Notes under the pieces: model-generated | The model's input: the letters and a program-made list of their open reading frames with translations, nothing else | Databases searched by the model: none | What the model was told of the DNA's origin: nothing | Assembly: GCA_965221765.1 (NCBI GenBank) | Contig: OZ244911.1 | Coordinates: forward strand, 806,001 to 870,000 | DNA from: Bin25 sp965221765 | GTDB taxonomy: Bacteria; Bacteroidota; Bacteroidia; Flavobacteriales; Flavobacteriaceae | Direction of reading: 5' to 3' | DNA: 64,000 nt | Part shown: positions 44,824 to 54,471 of the stretch, in pieces | How the letters are laid out: the number at the start of each line of letters is the position of its first letter | Position numbering within the stretch: position 1 is the first letter of the stretch | Position numbers and translations under genes: made by a program

Positions 44824-47800
44824 ATGAAAAAACCAGAAGGCCATCTCATCCTCATGTTTATTGTTTGGATTGTAAGTTCTTTTCAATATGGAATATCGCA
44901 AACCCCTCTCAATCCTAATCTACCTAATGCTCCGGCCTCGTTCTTAAGACCCAAAGATGTTCCTTTAACAAGTTATGTCTTGGATGAGGTTCCAAATGAA
45001 TGGAAATCGGTTCCTAGTGGCACCCTTGAAGCCGATTCAAGACACTATAGGGCAGGATATAAAGGGATTCGATGGAATTGGAGTAATTCAGACAAACTAA
45101 TCATTACCAATGAGAACCTTGAAAGCATCTTATTAAAACGGTATTTAAAAGTAGCTTTTGGTGGTGGGGTTGGGTTTCATCTTTGGATTTATAATCCCCA
45201 AGTGCTGACGGATAAGAAATTGAGCATCAGCTTAGCGGCCAATGGGTTCAATAAAAAGATTGAGTTTGGACTAAACTATACTGGATGGAGGGCTTGCTAT
45301 ATCCAATTTTCAGAAATGCCTGATGGTGGTGATGCTGCCGATGGAACGATAGTCATCCGTCCACCAGAGGGTATTGCAAGTGGATGGTTTGTGTTTGACC
45401 GTTTTGAAATAGGTGGTTTGACACGCCATACGATGGCCGACAATCAATTATCATATTCAAAAAATCATAATCATTGGGTCAATCAATACTGGTGGGAACA
45501 ATATGGGAAACCGGAGGCCATCGATCAACCAACGAATGATGAAAAGGCGATGTTTGCCACAATGGTCAAAAACATAAAATCCAAGAGTTTGGGTTGGAGT
45601 TTGCATCTTGATGATTGGATTAACCATGAACAACGGGTCATGATGACCAGTAGAGAAACCTCGGCCAAAGCCAAAGCCGAGGCGGATCGCAATAGATTGA
45701 AAGCCATAGAGCAATATGATGCTTTGAATCTCATGCGAAACAAAAATGAAGTTTTTGGAACAAACATAGGGGCTCCATATACTAAAATGACTTTGTTTGA
45801 AAATGATATAAAATGGACTGAATTAGAACGAAAGGTCTTTCCGAGTGTGGTGCTGGATTACTACTATTTTGGTGATCAGGAAAGTCGAGAGAGGGTATTA
45901 AACCTCTTGGATTGGTTTGAAAGTCAAGGCGTCGTTTCAGGACATAGTTATGGTTCGCTGAGCCATATTGGTTATGCCACTCGTAATTTTGCCGTATCCC
46001 TATTACTTATTCGTGATCTATTGGAGGATACGGGCCGATTAGATCGATGGGTGGATACCTTAAAGTGGCTCTCAGGTTTTGCAAAATGTTATCTTGAACC
46101 CAAAAGAAATGGAGCCGTCGGCGATGCAGGCACCAAGGTAATGGCTCGCCTAATCAGTGTTTTAATGCAATCGGATTCTAAAGAAAAACTTCGTGATTTT
46201 AAAAGTTTTATTAAATGGCTTGATTCTGCACTAACCAAAAGTGATGGGACTAAGGGAATCATCAAACATGATTATTCTTTTTATCATCATGCACTGATGC
46301 TGTATGGGTATTGGACTTCAAACATCACCCAGTTTTATAAAGTCATTGCTGCGTTTAAAGGAACTCCCTATGCAGAGGGGCACTCTGCGATGAATATTCG
46401 TCAAAATTTAATTGTTGCAAATCGCATGTTTCGTGGAGCGACTTTTCCATTTCATCTCCGAGGTCGCAATTTTGGACCTATAGATGCAGCTGAAAACAGA
46501 TTGTTTAAATCACTTGGATTTATGGCTCTAGATAATAATGGAAAAATTGATTTGGAACTGGCTAGCACCTGGCTAAACAGTCGAATGGATCAGAAAATTC
46601 CGCTTGAATTTCAAGGGATTGAACCCTATAATCGATACCATCAGGTTTTGAATTGGGGAGGGGTATCGACACACTCGGTTCCTGGCACCACCGTAACAGT
46701 TACTGGCGTCAGTACCAATATCATGAACTGGGATTCAGGTGAGGGTCGAGCCTACTGTCGGTACAATCGATACGGTAGCATGTATATCCATTCGAAACCA
46801 CAAGGTATTAAGTTTGGCACAGAAGATTGTGGATATCTTGACAAAGGATGGGATTGGAGCCGTTTGCCGGGCGTGACGAGTCTGTACCTTTCCAATCCAG
46901 AATTAAAAGAAGCCACCAAAAAGACTGGTGGTTATGGAGACCAACGAGGTTTCGCAGGCGGTGTTTCTATGGATGCCAATGGGGTTTATGGCTATCGAAT
47001 CAGCGAACAAAAAGATGATCGATGGAATGGTTCTAAAAGTTATTTCTTTTTTGATGATCGGATTGTATGTCTTGGATCTGGTCTTCAAAGCGAACATCAG
47101 GACCTGGAGCTAGAAACCATATTATTTCAACTTCATATTCCGTCAAAAGGAGATGCCGTTTATCTAGACGAAAAAAAGCTTTCCCAATTTCCATACTCAG
47201 ATCAGGTAAAAGACAAGGAAATTAGATTGGTTGATACTCAAGGACATGGATATTATCTTCCTCAGGGAAATGATCCATTGGAAATACGAAAACAACACCA
47301 AACCAATGGAAATTCTTTTGGAGAAATCCATTCTGGTGATTTTGCTTTGGCTTGGATTGCTCATGGTAAAAAGCCTAAAAACTCCCAGTACGAATACATG
47401 ATTCAGTTGAATAAACCAGTGTCCAATCCTAGATATACTGTACTCAAAAAAGATAATACTGCACATGTGGTTCGGGATGACATCTCAGGGATGATTGGAT
47501 ATGTGATTTTTCAACCTACAGAGAAACTCCCGGGGCCATTGTCCGGATCATCTCGTCCTGGATTGGCCTTGGTCAAACCCATGGGGAATCAATTGGAAAT
47601 CAGTTTTAGTGATCCTGACTTAATGATTAATCCAGGTGGAAAACTAACTCGCTATAATCTCACCGATGCTCCACCAAGTCCGTTACGAAAAGTGATACTG
47701 ACATTGAGAGATTCTTTTGAGAAAGAATCTGGTAAGGGGAAAGTTTTGACAAAGAATTCAGATACCAAATTACATTTCACCACATCTAATGCCCTTGAGG

Positions 47801-47829
47801 AGAAATTTATTTTGGGAAAAATTTATTGA
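44824..47829 (+). CDS. Exported polysaccharide lyase family 8 (chondroitinase type)
   Basis: About 1001 residues. The ATG at 44824 begins a conventional signal (HLILMFIVWIVSSFQYGISQ); an ATG at 44800 adds eight residues. Domains follow the chondroitin ABC lyase order: N-terminal jelly roll (SRHYRAGYKGIRWNWSNSD), a helical (alpha/alpha)5 catalytic domain (WDDWI-like HLDDWINHEQRVM, GTKVMARLISVLMQ, IIKHDYSFYHHALMLYGYW near residue 490 with candidate His/Tyr, and HLRGRNFGPIDAAENRL), and a beta-sandwich end (GWDWSRLPGVTSLYLS, FAGGVSMDANGVYGYR, YFFFDDRIVCLGSGLQ). It splits uronic-acid-containing glycosaminoglycan chains by beta-elimination, leaving unsaturated ends for the GH88 enzyme downstream. 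It could be a chondroitin, dermatan or hyaluronan enzyme. Confidence 0.82.
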   Translation: MKKPEGHLILMFIVWIVSSFQYGISQTPLNPNLPNAPASFLRPKDVPLTSYVLDEVPNEWKSVPSGTLEADSRHYRAGYKGIRWNWSNSDKLIITNENLESILLKRYLKVAFGGGVGFHLWIYNPQVLTDKKLSISLAANGFNKKIEFGLNYTGWRACYIQFSEMPDGGDAADGTIVIRPPEGIASGWFVFDRFEIGGLTRHTMADNQLSYSKNHNHWVNQYWWEQYGKPEAIDQPTNDEKAMFATMVKNIKSKSLGWSLHLDDWINHEQRVMMTSRETSAKAKAEADRNRLKAIEQYDALNLMRNKNEVFGTNIGAPYTKMTLFENDIKWTELERKVFPSVVLDYYYFGDQESRERVLNLLDWFESQGVVSGHSYGSLSHIGYATRNFAVSLLLIRDLLEDTGRLDRWVDTLKWLSGFAKCYLEPKRNGAVGDAGTKVMARLISVLMQSDSKEKLRDFKSFIKWLDSALTKSDGTKGIIKHDYSFYHHALMLYGYWTSNITQFYKVIAAFKGTPYAEGHSAMNIRQNLIVANRMFRGATFPFHLRGRNFGPIDAAENRLFKSLGFMALDNNGKIDLELASTWLNSRMDQKIPLEFQGIEPYNRYHQVLNWGGVSTHSVPGTTVTVTGVSTNIMNWDSGEGRAYCRYNRYGSMYIHSKPQGIKFGTEDCGYLDKGWDWSRLPGVTSLYLSNPELKEATKKTGGYGDQRGFAGGVSMDANGVYGYRISEQKDDRWNGSKSYFFFDDRIVCLGSGLQSEHQDLELETILFQLHIPSKGDAVYLDEKKLSQFPYSDQVKDKEIRLVDTQGHGYYLPQGNDPLEIRKQHQTNGNSFGEIHSGDFALAWIAHGKKPKNSQYEYMIQLNKPVSNPRYTVLKKDNTAHVVRDDISGMIGYVIFQPTEKLPGPLSGSSRPGLALVKPMGNQLEISFSDPDLMINPGGKLTRYNLTDAPPSPLRKVILTLRDSFEKESGKGKVLTKNSDTKLHFTTSNALEEKFILGKIY

Positions 47830-48021
47830 AACATAATCACTACTAAAAATCAATATATTGGAGTCGGACAACCTTAAATATTCATGTAATATCGATGAGA
47901 GCTTCTGAGCCAAATCGAGAGATGTTAAAGATGAACTTTCATGATGCTTTCGAATGTTCCTTCAAGCCATACTATTTATTCCTTTTATAAGGCATAAAGA
48001 CTAAATTATAAATCATATTAA

Positions 48022-49914
48022 ATGAAGTTTATTAAACTAATATCACTAGGTGTTGCGCTGATTTTGACAACCAATCAAGAAACACATGGGATGACTAAAA
48101 AAGTGGTTTCAGTCCAGTCACCAAATGGCGAAATTTCCTTAGATATTTCGGTTGAGGATGGGGCCTTGAACTATTGGTTATTTTGGAAAGGACAACTGAT
48201 GATTGATCGATCAAGACTATCAATATTCCCGAATCAAAGTCTTGAAATCATGGATACTTCTACACAAATAATCGATCAGATGTGGAAACCAACATGGGGT
48301 CAATTCAGCACGGTAAGGGATTACTTTAAGGAAACCACGATTCATTTTAATGTCTCTAGGGTATCTGTAAAACTCATTTGCCGTGTCTATGATAGTGGCA
48401 TTGCTTTTAGATTCATTACGGATGCCAATCAGACAATAACAATGGCGAACTATCACTGTGATTTTAATCTCCCCGAGGGTAGCAAAATATATTATCCTCG
48501 GGGAGAAAGAGAACCTATCGGCCCTATCCGTGTTGGTGAAATAAAACAAAGAATAAGGTTGCCAGTGGTTGTGGAACATATCTCGGGAAAATATTTATCC
48601 CTTATGGAATCGGATTTATATGGTGCAGAAGGGTTTTCTGTCATGCAATTTCAAGCGGAAGAGGGACTATTGTACTCATCAAACTCCGTGGAATCTAGTA
48701 ATGGTAAAATAATAACGCCTTGGCGAGTCGTTTTATTAGAAGAAAATATCGGAGACCTCGTAACCAATATGACCCCATTGAATTTAGCCACCCCAAACCA
48801 GATTGAAGACCCTTCTTGGATAAAACCGGGAAAGACCCTATGGGATTGGCGTGTTCTTGGTTATCGAGCATCGGATGGATTTAAGTATGGGGTCAATACG
48901 GAGAGTTATATGAGGTTCATTGACTTTGCTTCAGAAAATGCCATTGAGTACTTCTTAATTGATGCTTTATGGTATAAGGGTATCAGTCAAGGGGTTTTTG
49001 AACATTCAGAAAATCTAGATCTAGAAAAAATAAGGGCTTATTCTGATGAAAAGGGTGTGGATTTGATTTTATATTATGATAGAAAAAGAGGGAATTATGG
49101 AGATGATCAGGACTTGTTTAACCATTATCAAGAATTAGGGATGAAGGGAATAAAATATGGTTTTATGGGTCATAATGTCCCATTTAGTCGTCAAGCCGTC
49201 GAATGGAGCGCTCAAAGCAAGCTCCATATAAATTTTCATGATAATCCTGTTCCTTTTACTGGAATCAGTAGAACCTTTCCAAATGCGTTTACAAGAGAAT
49301 ATTGTCATGCCCAGCAAGATGCTCGCAGAGCATTTACTCCAGAAACATTCATAAAAATGGCCCTCATCAATGCGATTCAAGGGCCATTGGACATGAATAA
49401 TGGTGTTTTTGATATCACGGGGGTTAACCAGGGAGAAAGAAGTCGAGGGCCAAGAAAGTTAAACTCATTTTATTCTACGGTGGCATCGGAAGCCGCTCGA
49501 ACATTAATTATATCTAGCGGATTGGTATGTATCCCAGATGCTCCTGAAGCCTATGAAGAGAAATTAGATTTATTTGAGTTTATCCAAAAGCAGCCCGTTG
49601 GTCAATGGGATGAAAGCAAAGTCATTGATGCAAAAATTGGATCGCATATAACCACTGCAAGACGTCATGGTGATCAGTGGTTTGTCGCCAGCGTCGCTAG
49701 TCAAAAAGGCATCAACTTAGACATTGCATTGGACTTTCTAAAAGAAGATAAAGAATATGATATAACGTTTTATGAAGATACAGAAGATACCCACTGTATC
49801 ACTAACCCAGAAGCCTATCGAGTTCGTCAAGCCAATGCTAGAAAAGATGATATCGTGAATGCATTGCTTGCTCCTGGGGGTGGCCATTGCATGTGGATTA
49901 GACCCAAAAGTTAA
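48022..49914 (+). CDS. Exported glycoside hydrolase family 97
   Basis: A 630-residue SusB-like enzyme with a Sec signal (KLISLGVALILTTNQETHG). N-domain: SPNGEISLDISVEDGALNYW and WKPTWGQFSTVRDYFKE; barrel: DWRVLGYRASDGFKYGVNTE, FASENAIEYFLIDALWY, GIKYGFMGH, INFHDNPVPFTGISRTFPN, REYCHAQQDARRAF; C-domain ends GGGHCMWIRPKS. GH97 enzymes hydrolyse alpha-glucosides (inverting) or alpha-galactosides (retaining) with calcium. The site is atypical: the retaining nucleophile Asp position reads Gly (KYGF), as in inverting members, but the inverting HE reads HD and the later GxE reads Q. Activity may differ from both known types. It lies between the lyase and a sulfatase. Confidence 0.83.
   Translation: MKFIKLISLGVALILTTNQETHGMTKKVVSVQSPNGEISLDISVEDGALNYWLFWKGQLMIDRSRLSIFPNQSLEIMDTSTQIIDQMWKPTWGQFSTVRDYFKETTIHFNVSRVSVKLICRVYDSGIAFRFITDANQTITMANYHCDFNLPEGSKIYYPRGEREPIGPIRVGEIKQRIRLPVVVEHISGKYLSLMESDLYGAEGFSVMQFQAEEGLLYSSNSVESSNGKIITPWRVVLLEENIGDLVTNMTPLNLATPNQIEDPSWIKPGKTLWDWRVLGYRASDGFKYGVNTESYMRFIDFASENAIEYFLIDALWYKGISQGVFEHSENLDLEKIRAYSDEKGVDLILYYDRKRGNYGDDQDLFNHYQELGMKGIKYGFMGHNVPFSRQAVEWSAQSKLHINFHDNPVPFTGISRTFPNAFTREYCHAQQDARRAFTPETFIKMALINAIQGPLDMNNGVFDITGVNQGERSRGPRKLNSFYSTVASEAARTLIISSGLVCIPDAPEAYEEKLDLFEFIQKQPVGQWDESKVIDAKIGSHITTARRHGDQWFVASVASQKGINLDIALDFLKEDKEYDITFYEDTEDTHCITNPEAYRVRQANARKDDIVNALLAPGGGHCMWIRPKS
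48469..48505. repeat. GC-rich 10 bp perfect inverted repeat inside the GH97 gene
   Basis: CTCCCCGAGG (48469-48478) and its exact complement CCTCGGGGAG (48496-48505) flank a 17 bp AT-rich loop. In the mRNA this would form an unusually stable hairpin for this genome. It encodes LPEGSKIYYPRGE, so it could be a chance outcome of coding; no stop or start is nearby. Confidence 0.5.
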
Positions 49915-49965
49915 ACGATAAAGAAGGTAAAATGAAACAAATCGGCCCATCACATCTTTATTGAT

Positions 49966-51426
49966 ATGAAGAGAATAAATAGATTTATTTGTGTTATAGG
50001 TTTCTCATCCGCCGTTTGTCTGCTGAATATAGCCAGTACAATTATTCCGCAAGAAAAGACAAGAAAAGAATATCGTCCGAATATTCTTTGGATTTATTTA
50101 GAAGATGTCAGTGGTTGGTTTGGTGCCTATGGGAAGGATATCATTAAAACCCCTAGTATCGATAGTCTTGCCAATAGCGGGATTCGTTATGACCGGTTTT
50201 ATACGACCGCTCCAGTTTGTTCAGCCTCGAGATCTGCTATTATAACAGGCATGATGCAAACCACTATAGGATCTCATAATCATCGAAGCAGTCGCTCTAA
50301 ATTTAGAAATCAATCTACGGAAGAATACGATAAAAACATTCTTCCTAAACATGTCATACCCTTGCCAATACGCTTTCGAGAAGCGGGATATTGGACATTT
50401 AATGAAGGAGGCAAAGATGATTACAACTTTGAATGGAATGCCAAAGAGTTTTATGATTATTTAAAACGACAATGGGGACCAGATGCTTTTGTTTCAGGAG
50501 AAATTCTCCAACGCAACCTAGAAAATAAACCATTTTTTGGTCAGATTCAGTTAAGAGGAGGAAAACTTAAGAATCTCCCAAAAATGGTCGACCGATCACA
50601 AGTCCCAATCCCTCCGTATTATCCTAATATTCCAGAAGTGCGAGAAGAAATCGCCTATCATTATGATTGTTTAATAGAAACCGATAGACAAGTGGGAAAG
50701 ATTGTGAAAGCTTTAAAGAATCAAGGGCTTTATGAAAACACATATATATTTTTATTCAGTGATCATGGTATGAGATTGCACCGGCATAAACAGTTTTTAT
50801 ATGAAGGCGGGATTCAAATGCCACTGATGCTTTCAGGTCCAGGAATACAAGCCCAGCAAACGAGTGATGATCTCATTAGCGGGATTGATATCTCAGCCAC
50901 AACATTGGCTTTGGCTGGAATAGAAATTCCCAAAGCGATGGAAGGGCAATCGATGCTTGAACGAAAAGACGATAAAAGAGATTATGTTGTTGCAGCTCGA
51001 GATCGATGTGACTTTACAATCGATAGAATTAGAGCAGTAATATCCCCTCAGTTTAAATACATCAAAAATTATTTAACAGACCGGCCTTATATGCAACCGA
51101 GTTATAAAGACGGATGGGCGGTATCCAAAAAACTAAGAAAAATGATGGCCAATGGCCAATTAAATAAAAGCCAATTTGCTTTTTTTGGAAATTCAAAACC
51201 GGAAGAAGAACTCTATGATTTGGTGAATGATCCATATGAAATACACAATATAGCTGAAGATACTGTATATTTGGAAGAGATGATACGACATAGAAAATAT
51301 TTAACTGAATGGATTGAAAAAACAGGCGATCAAGGACAACAACCGGAGTCGGAATTAGGATTAAAAGTCACCTTTCAAATCTGGGGAAAGAAATGCATCA
51401 ATCCTGAATTTGACTCGATCAGATAA
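49966..51426 (+). CDS. Exported S1 sulfatase with CSASR motif
   Basis: A 486-residue sulfatase with a Sec signal (FICVIGFSSAVCLLNIAS). The formylglycine site is C85-S-A-S-R (APVCSASRSAIITGM), alanine replacing the usual proline, a variant known in part of the S1 family; the metal site reads NILWIYLEDVSGWFGAYG, Glu-Asp rather than Asp-Asp. Later YIFLFSDHGMRLHRHKQF and GGIQMPLMLSGPGI are typical. It starts 51 bp after the GH97 gene and probably shares its transcript. It would remove a different sulfate group from the other enzymes of the locus. Confidence 0.9.
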   Translation: MKRINRFICVIGFSSAVCLLNIASTIIPQEKTRKEYRPNILWIYLEDVSGWFGAYGKDIIKTPSIDSLANSGIRYDRFYTTAPVCSASRSAIITGMMQTTIGSHNHRSSRSKFRNQSTEEYDKNILPKHVIPLPIRFREAGYWTFNEGGKDDYNFEWNAKEFYDYLKRQWGPDAFVSGEILQRNLENKPFFGQIQLRGGKLKNLPKMVDRSQVPIPPYYPNIPEVREEIAYHYDCLIETDRQVGKIVKALKNQGLYENTYIFLFSDHGMRLHRHKQFLYEGGIQMPLMLSGPGIQAQQTSDDLISGIDISATTLALAGIEIPKAMEGQSMLERKDDKRDYVVAARDRCDFTIDRIRAVISPQFKYIKNYLTDRPYMQPSYKDGWAVSKKLRKMMANGQLNKSQFAFFGNSKPEEELYDLVNDPYEIHNIAEDTVYLEEMIRHRKYLTEWIEKTGDQGQQPESELGLKVTFQIWGKKCINPEFDSIR

Positions 51427-51641
51427 AGAATGGATGCTAGGTTGTTTAAGAATGAGGGATTGTATTTAATCTATCGTTAAAGAAAAAAATGCGTCAATCA
51501 AAAAGGATAAAAAAGAAATGGAACATGTTTAAAATATCATTGGAGGTCGTTTTGGAAAGGATATTAGCCTTTAATATTTGTTGGAATGGCACTCACTGCC
51601 AATATAAATCATCCGATTAATGACCTTATAAAATCTAATTG

Positions 51642-53117
51642 ATGCAGAAAATAATTTTTATTCTTTTATCGACTCTGTTTATCTTCTGTAATGAGAAAAA
51701 AGATGTCATTACAGTCAAACAAGAAAAGCCTAATATTCTATTTATTTCCATAGACGATTTAAATGATTGGCCTGGGTTTTTAGGAAACTTTCCTAAAGTC
51801 CAAACGCCAAATATGGATAAACTAGCCAAAAGCGGTATGGTGTTCAATAATGCCCATTGCCAAGCTCCCCTTTGCGCTCCTTCACGAACTTCTCTATTTA
51901 CCGGTTTGTATCCACATTCAACAGGATTATACTATCAATTTCCAGATCTGGAAATTCATCAAGGAAGTCAAAAAGCCAAGAACACAATCTTCTTACCGGA
52001 TTATTTTGAAAACCATGGTTATAAAACCATAGGCGTGGGGAAGCTTTTCCATAATGGTGATAAACTTTCTGTTTTTGAGGAATTCGGGGATATTTTTAGG
52101 GGATTTGGACCCAGATCAGACGCTCCTCCGAATTATAGTAGCAAGTGGTTTTCTGATATTCGAAGAACTGGTACAGACTGGGGCCCCCTCGAATTATTAG
52201 ATTCAGAAATGACGGACTATAAAATAGCCGATTGGGCGATTAAAAGAATAGAACAGAACCATGAAAAACCATTTTTTTTCGCAGTAGGTTTTATTCGCCC
52301 TCACGTTCCCTGGTTTGTTCCAAAAAAATGGTTTGATTTGTTTGATGTAAACACGATTGAAACACCCCCTTATCTTGAAAATGACTTGGATGATGTTCCA
52401 GAAGTTTCTCGGAAACTTCATGAAATGCCTGCGATGCCTAAAACCCAGTGGTTGATCAAAGAAAATAAGTGGAAATCAATGGTGCAGTCATATCTAGCAA
52501 GTATGGCCTTTGTTGATCACCAAATAGGAAGAGTCCTCGCAGCCCTTGAGAATAGTCAATACAGAGATAATACGATTGTGGTTTTATGGTCAGATCATGG
52601 TTATCATCTCGGAGAAAAAGATAGAACCTGTAAGCATTCGCTATGGCAACGTTCCACACGTGTGCCATTGGTGTTCGCTGGTCCTACTATTAAAAAAGGC
52701 AGTAGTACAAATGCATCAGTTGGTCTGATTGATCTTTATCCTACATTGCTTGAAATGTGTGGTTTACCAGAATATGCAACCAATGAAGGTCATAGTTTGG
52801 TACCATTGATAAATAATCCTAAAGAAAAATGGCCCCATGTGGCCATCACCTCTTACGGATATAAAAATATTTCCCTCTACGACGAATCGTATCATTTTAT
52901 TCAGTATGTTGATGGCACTGGCGAACTATATGACTTGAGAAAAGACCCTAATGAGTGGAACAATCTTTATAATCAATCTGATTATCAGCTAGTGGTGATG
53001 CAATTCAAGGAGATGATGCCAAAAACCCATGCGCCAATTTCAAAAGTGAATAAGATAAATGTCAATGAGTATGTTGATTCTGAGCTTCTAAAATTTGGTA
53101 TTACTCCGCAGTACTAA
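51642..53117 (+). CDS. S1 sulfatase lipoprotein, iduronate-2-sulfatase-like
   Basis: About 491 residues from ATG at 51642 (a TTG one codon earlier also opens the frame). The lipobox-like STLFIFC (Cys16) suggests a lipoprotein. The formylglycine site is C78-A-P-S-R (CQAPLCAPSRTSLFTG), with NILFISIDDLNDWPGFLG for metal. HVPWFVPKKWFDLF and VVLWSDHGYHLGEKDRTCKHS are typical of the iduronate-2-sulfatase-like subfamily (S1_7), which acts on uronate or related 2-O-sulfates. It follows the CSASR sulfatase after ~215 bp of unremarkable AT-rich DNA and its end overlaps the longest fucosidase frame, not the real start. Confidence 0.92.
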   Translation: MQKIIFILLSTLFIFCNEKKDVITVKQEKPNILFISIDDLNDWPGFLGNFPKVQTPNMDKLAKSGMVFNNAHCQAPLCAPSRTSLFTGLYPHSTGLYYQFPDLEIHQGSQKAKNTIFLPDYFENHGYKTIGVGKLFHNGDKLSVFEEFGDIFRGFGPRSDAPPNYSSKWFSDIRRTGTDWGPLELLDSEMTDYKIADWAIKRIEQNHEKPFFFAVGFIRPHVPWFVPKKWFDLFDVNTIETPPYLENDLDDVPEVSRKLHEMPAMPKTQWLIKENKWKSMVQSYLASMAFVDHQIGRVLAALENSQYRDNTIVVLWSDHGYHLGEKDRTCKHSLWQRSTRVPLVFAGPTIKKGSSTNASVGLIDLYPTLLEMCGLPEYATNEGHSLVPLINNPKEKWPHVAITSYGYKNISLYDESYHFIQYVDGTGELYDLRKDPNEWNNLYNQSDYQLVVMQFKEMMPKTHAPISKVNKINVNEYVDSELLKFGITPQY

Positions 53118-53136
53118 ATCATTAATAATTCAAATT

Positions 53137-54189
53137 ATGAAAATTGCTATAACATTTTTATTTACTATCTCATCCATCTTTTTTATAAAAGCACAGGATT
53201 ATCAGAATTTTTTAAATGAGACGCCGCAAGAGATTGCCCAGCGAATGTCATGGTGGGTCGAAGCAAAATATGGTATGTTTATTCATTTTGGACTTTACAG
53301 CCAATTAGGGGGAGAGTGGGAAGGAAAGACCACGCCCAATTATGCAGAGTGGATTCAAGCGAGTTCTGATATCCCAGCACAAGAATATGCCATGTTGATA
53401 AGAACTTTTAATCCAAAAGACTTTGATGCAGAGTTTATTGCGAAAACCGCAAAAAAAGCAGGAATGAAATATATTGTCATTACCTCGAAACACCATGAAG
53501 GATTTTGTTTATGGGATAGCGAGCATACTAATTTTGATGTGGCCAGCACGCCCTTCAAGGGACGAGATATTTTAGCTGAATTGAGTGCAGCGTGTCGGAA
53601 CCATGGATTGAAATTTGGAACGTATTATAGCATCATTGATTGGCATCATGGTTCTCAAGAACGAAATATTGATGGAGCAAATCATTATATGCGTTGGGAT
53701 CAAATCCGCATGAAAACCAATAGAAAAAGCGAATATGTGACTTACATAAAAAACCAAGTAAAGGAATTAATTAATAATTATGATACGGACATTTTATGGT
53801 TTGATGGCGATTGGGTCCATTGGTGGAATCCCCTAGATGGTGATGATTTATATAATTATGTTCGAAATCTCAAACCATCGATCATTATCAATAATCGGGT
53901 TTCAAAGCGTCGGGTATTTAAAAAAGATTTTGGCACACCTGAACAAGAACACCCTGAAACCGCACCGGATTATTATTGGGAAGCTTGTTATACTCTGAAT
54001 ACCTCATGGGGATATAAAATGAAAGACGATCAATGGAAAAGCCCACAAGTAGTCTATGATAAATTGATGGATATTAATAATAAAAATGGAAATCTTCTGT
54101 TAAATATCGGTCCCGATGGAAATGGAAATGTCCCTAAAGAATCGGTGGATATTCTACTTGAAGTAGGAGAGATGATACAAAATGAGTAA
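53137..54189 (+). CDS. Exported alpha-L-fucosidase, GH29
   Basis: About 350 residues from ATG at 53137, which starts a Sec signal (KIAITFLFTISSIFFIKAQ); a frame from 53095 is longer but overlaps the sulfatase. GH29 marks: WWVEAKYGMFIHFGLYS, AKKAGMKYIVITSKHHEGF, FDVASTPFKGRDIL, YYSIIDWHH, and the nucleophile Asp223 in DILWFDGDW; LNTSWGYKMKDD and LLLNIGPDGNG follow. The enzyme removes terminal alpha-L-fucose with retention. In a locus with a PL8 lyase and several sulfatases it hints at fucose branches on a glycosaminoglycan. It is short, lacking the C-terminal sandwich of many GH29. Confidence 0.92.
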   Translation: MKIAITFLFTISSIFFIKAQDYQNFLNETPQEIAQRMSWWVEAKYGMFIHFGLYSQLGGEWEGKTTPNYAEWIQASSDIPAQEYAMLIRTFNPKDFDAEFIAKTAKKAGMKYIVITSKHHEGFCLWDSEHTNFDVASTPFKGRDILAELSAACRNHGLKFGTYYSIIDWHHGSQERNIDGANHYMRWDQIRMKTNRKSEYVTYIKNQVKELINNYDTDILWFDGDWVHWWNPLDGDDLYNYVRNLKPSIIINNRVSKRRVFKKDFGTPEQEHPETAPDYYWEACYTLNTSWGYKMKDDQWKSPQVVYDKLMDINNKNGNLLLNIGPDGNGNVPKESVDILLEVGEMIQNE

Positions 54190-54333
54190 ATAATTGGTTT
54201 TGTTTATCAAGGTTTAAATTGAATTCGATTAAATTGGAGACCAATAAATTTCCAAGATGATGACGTTGTTTAGGTTTCAAGAATTGGGATGAAAAAGTCT
54301 GCCGATTTATGCATCATCAAAAGTTTAAATGAT

Positions 54334-54353
54334 AGATGGATAACGATCCATCT
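54334..54353. terminator. Hairpin between fucosidase and GH88 genes
   Basis: AGATGGAT and ATCCATCT form a perfect 8 bp stem around an AACG loop, 145 bp after the fucosidase stop, followed by TATT rather than a strong T run. It may be a weak terminator or an operator. The remaining 190 bp of this gap show nothing assignable. Confidence 0.3.
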
Positions 54354-54471
54354 TATTGGACTCCGAATTTCACTAGGGTTAGGGCGATATATTTTCGTAA
54401 GTTCATTTAAATTCAATAGGCAATGGGTAAGATAAATTAGAGAAACTTGACAAAAAAATTAATCTGTTTTC

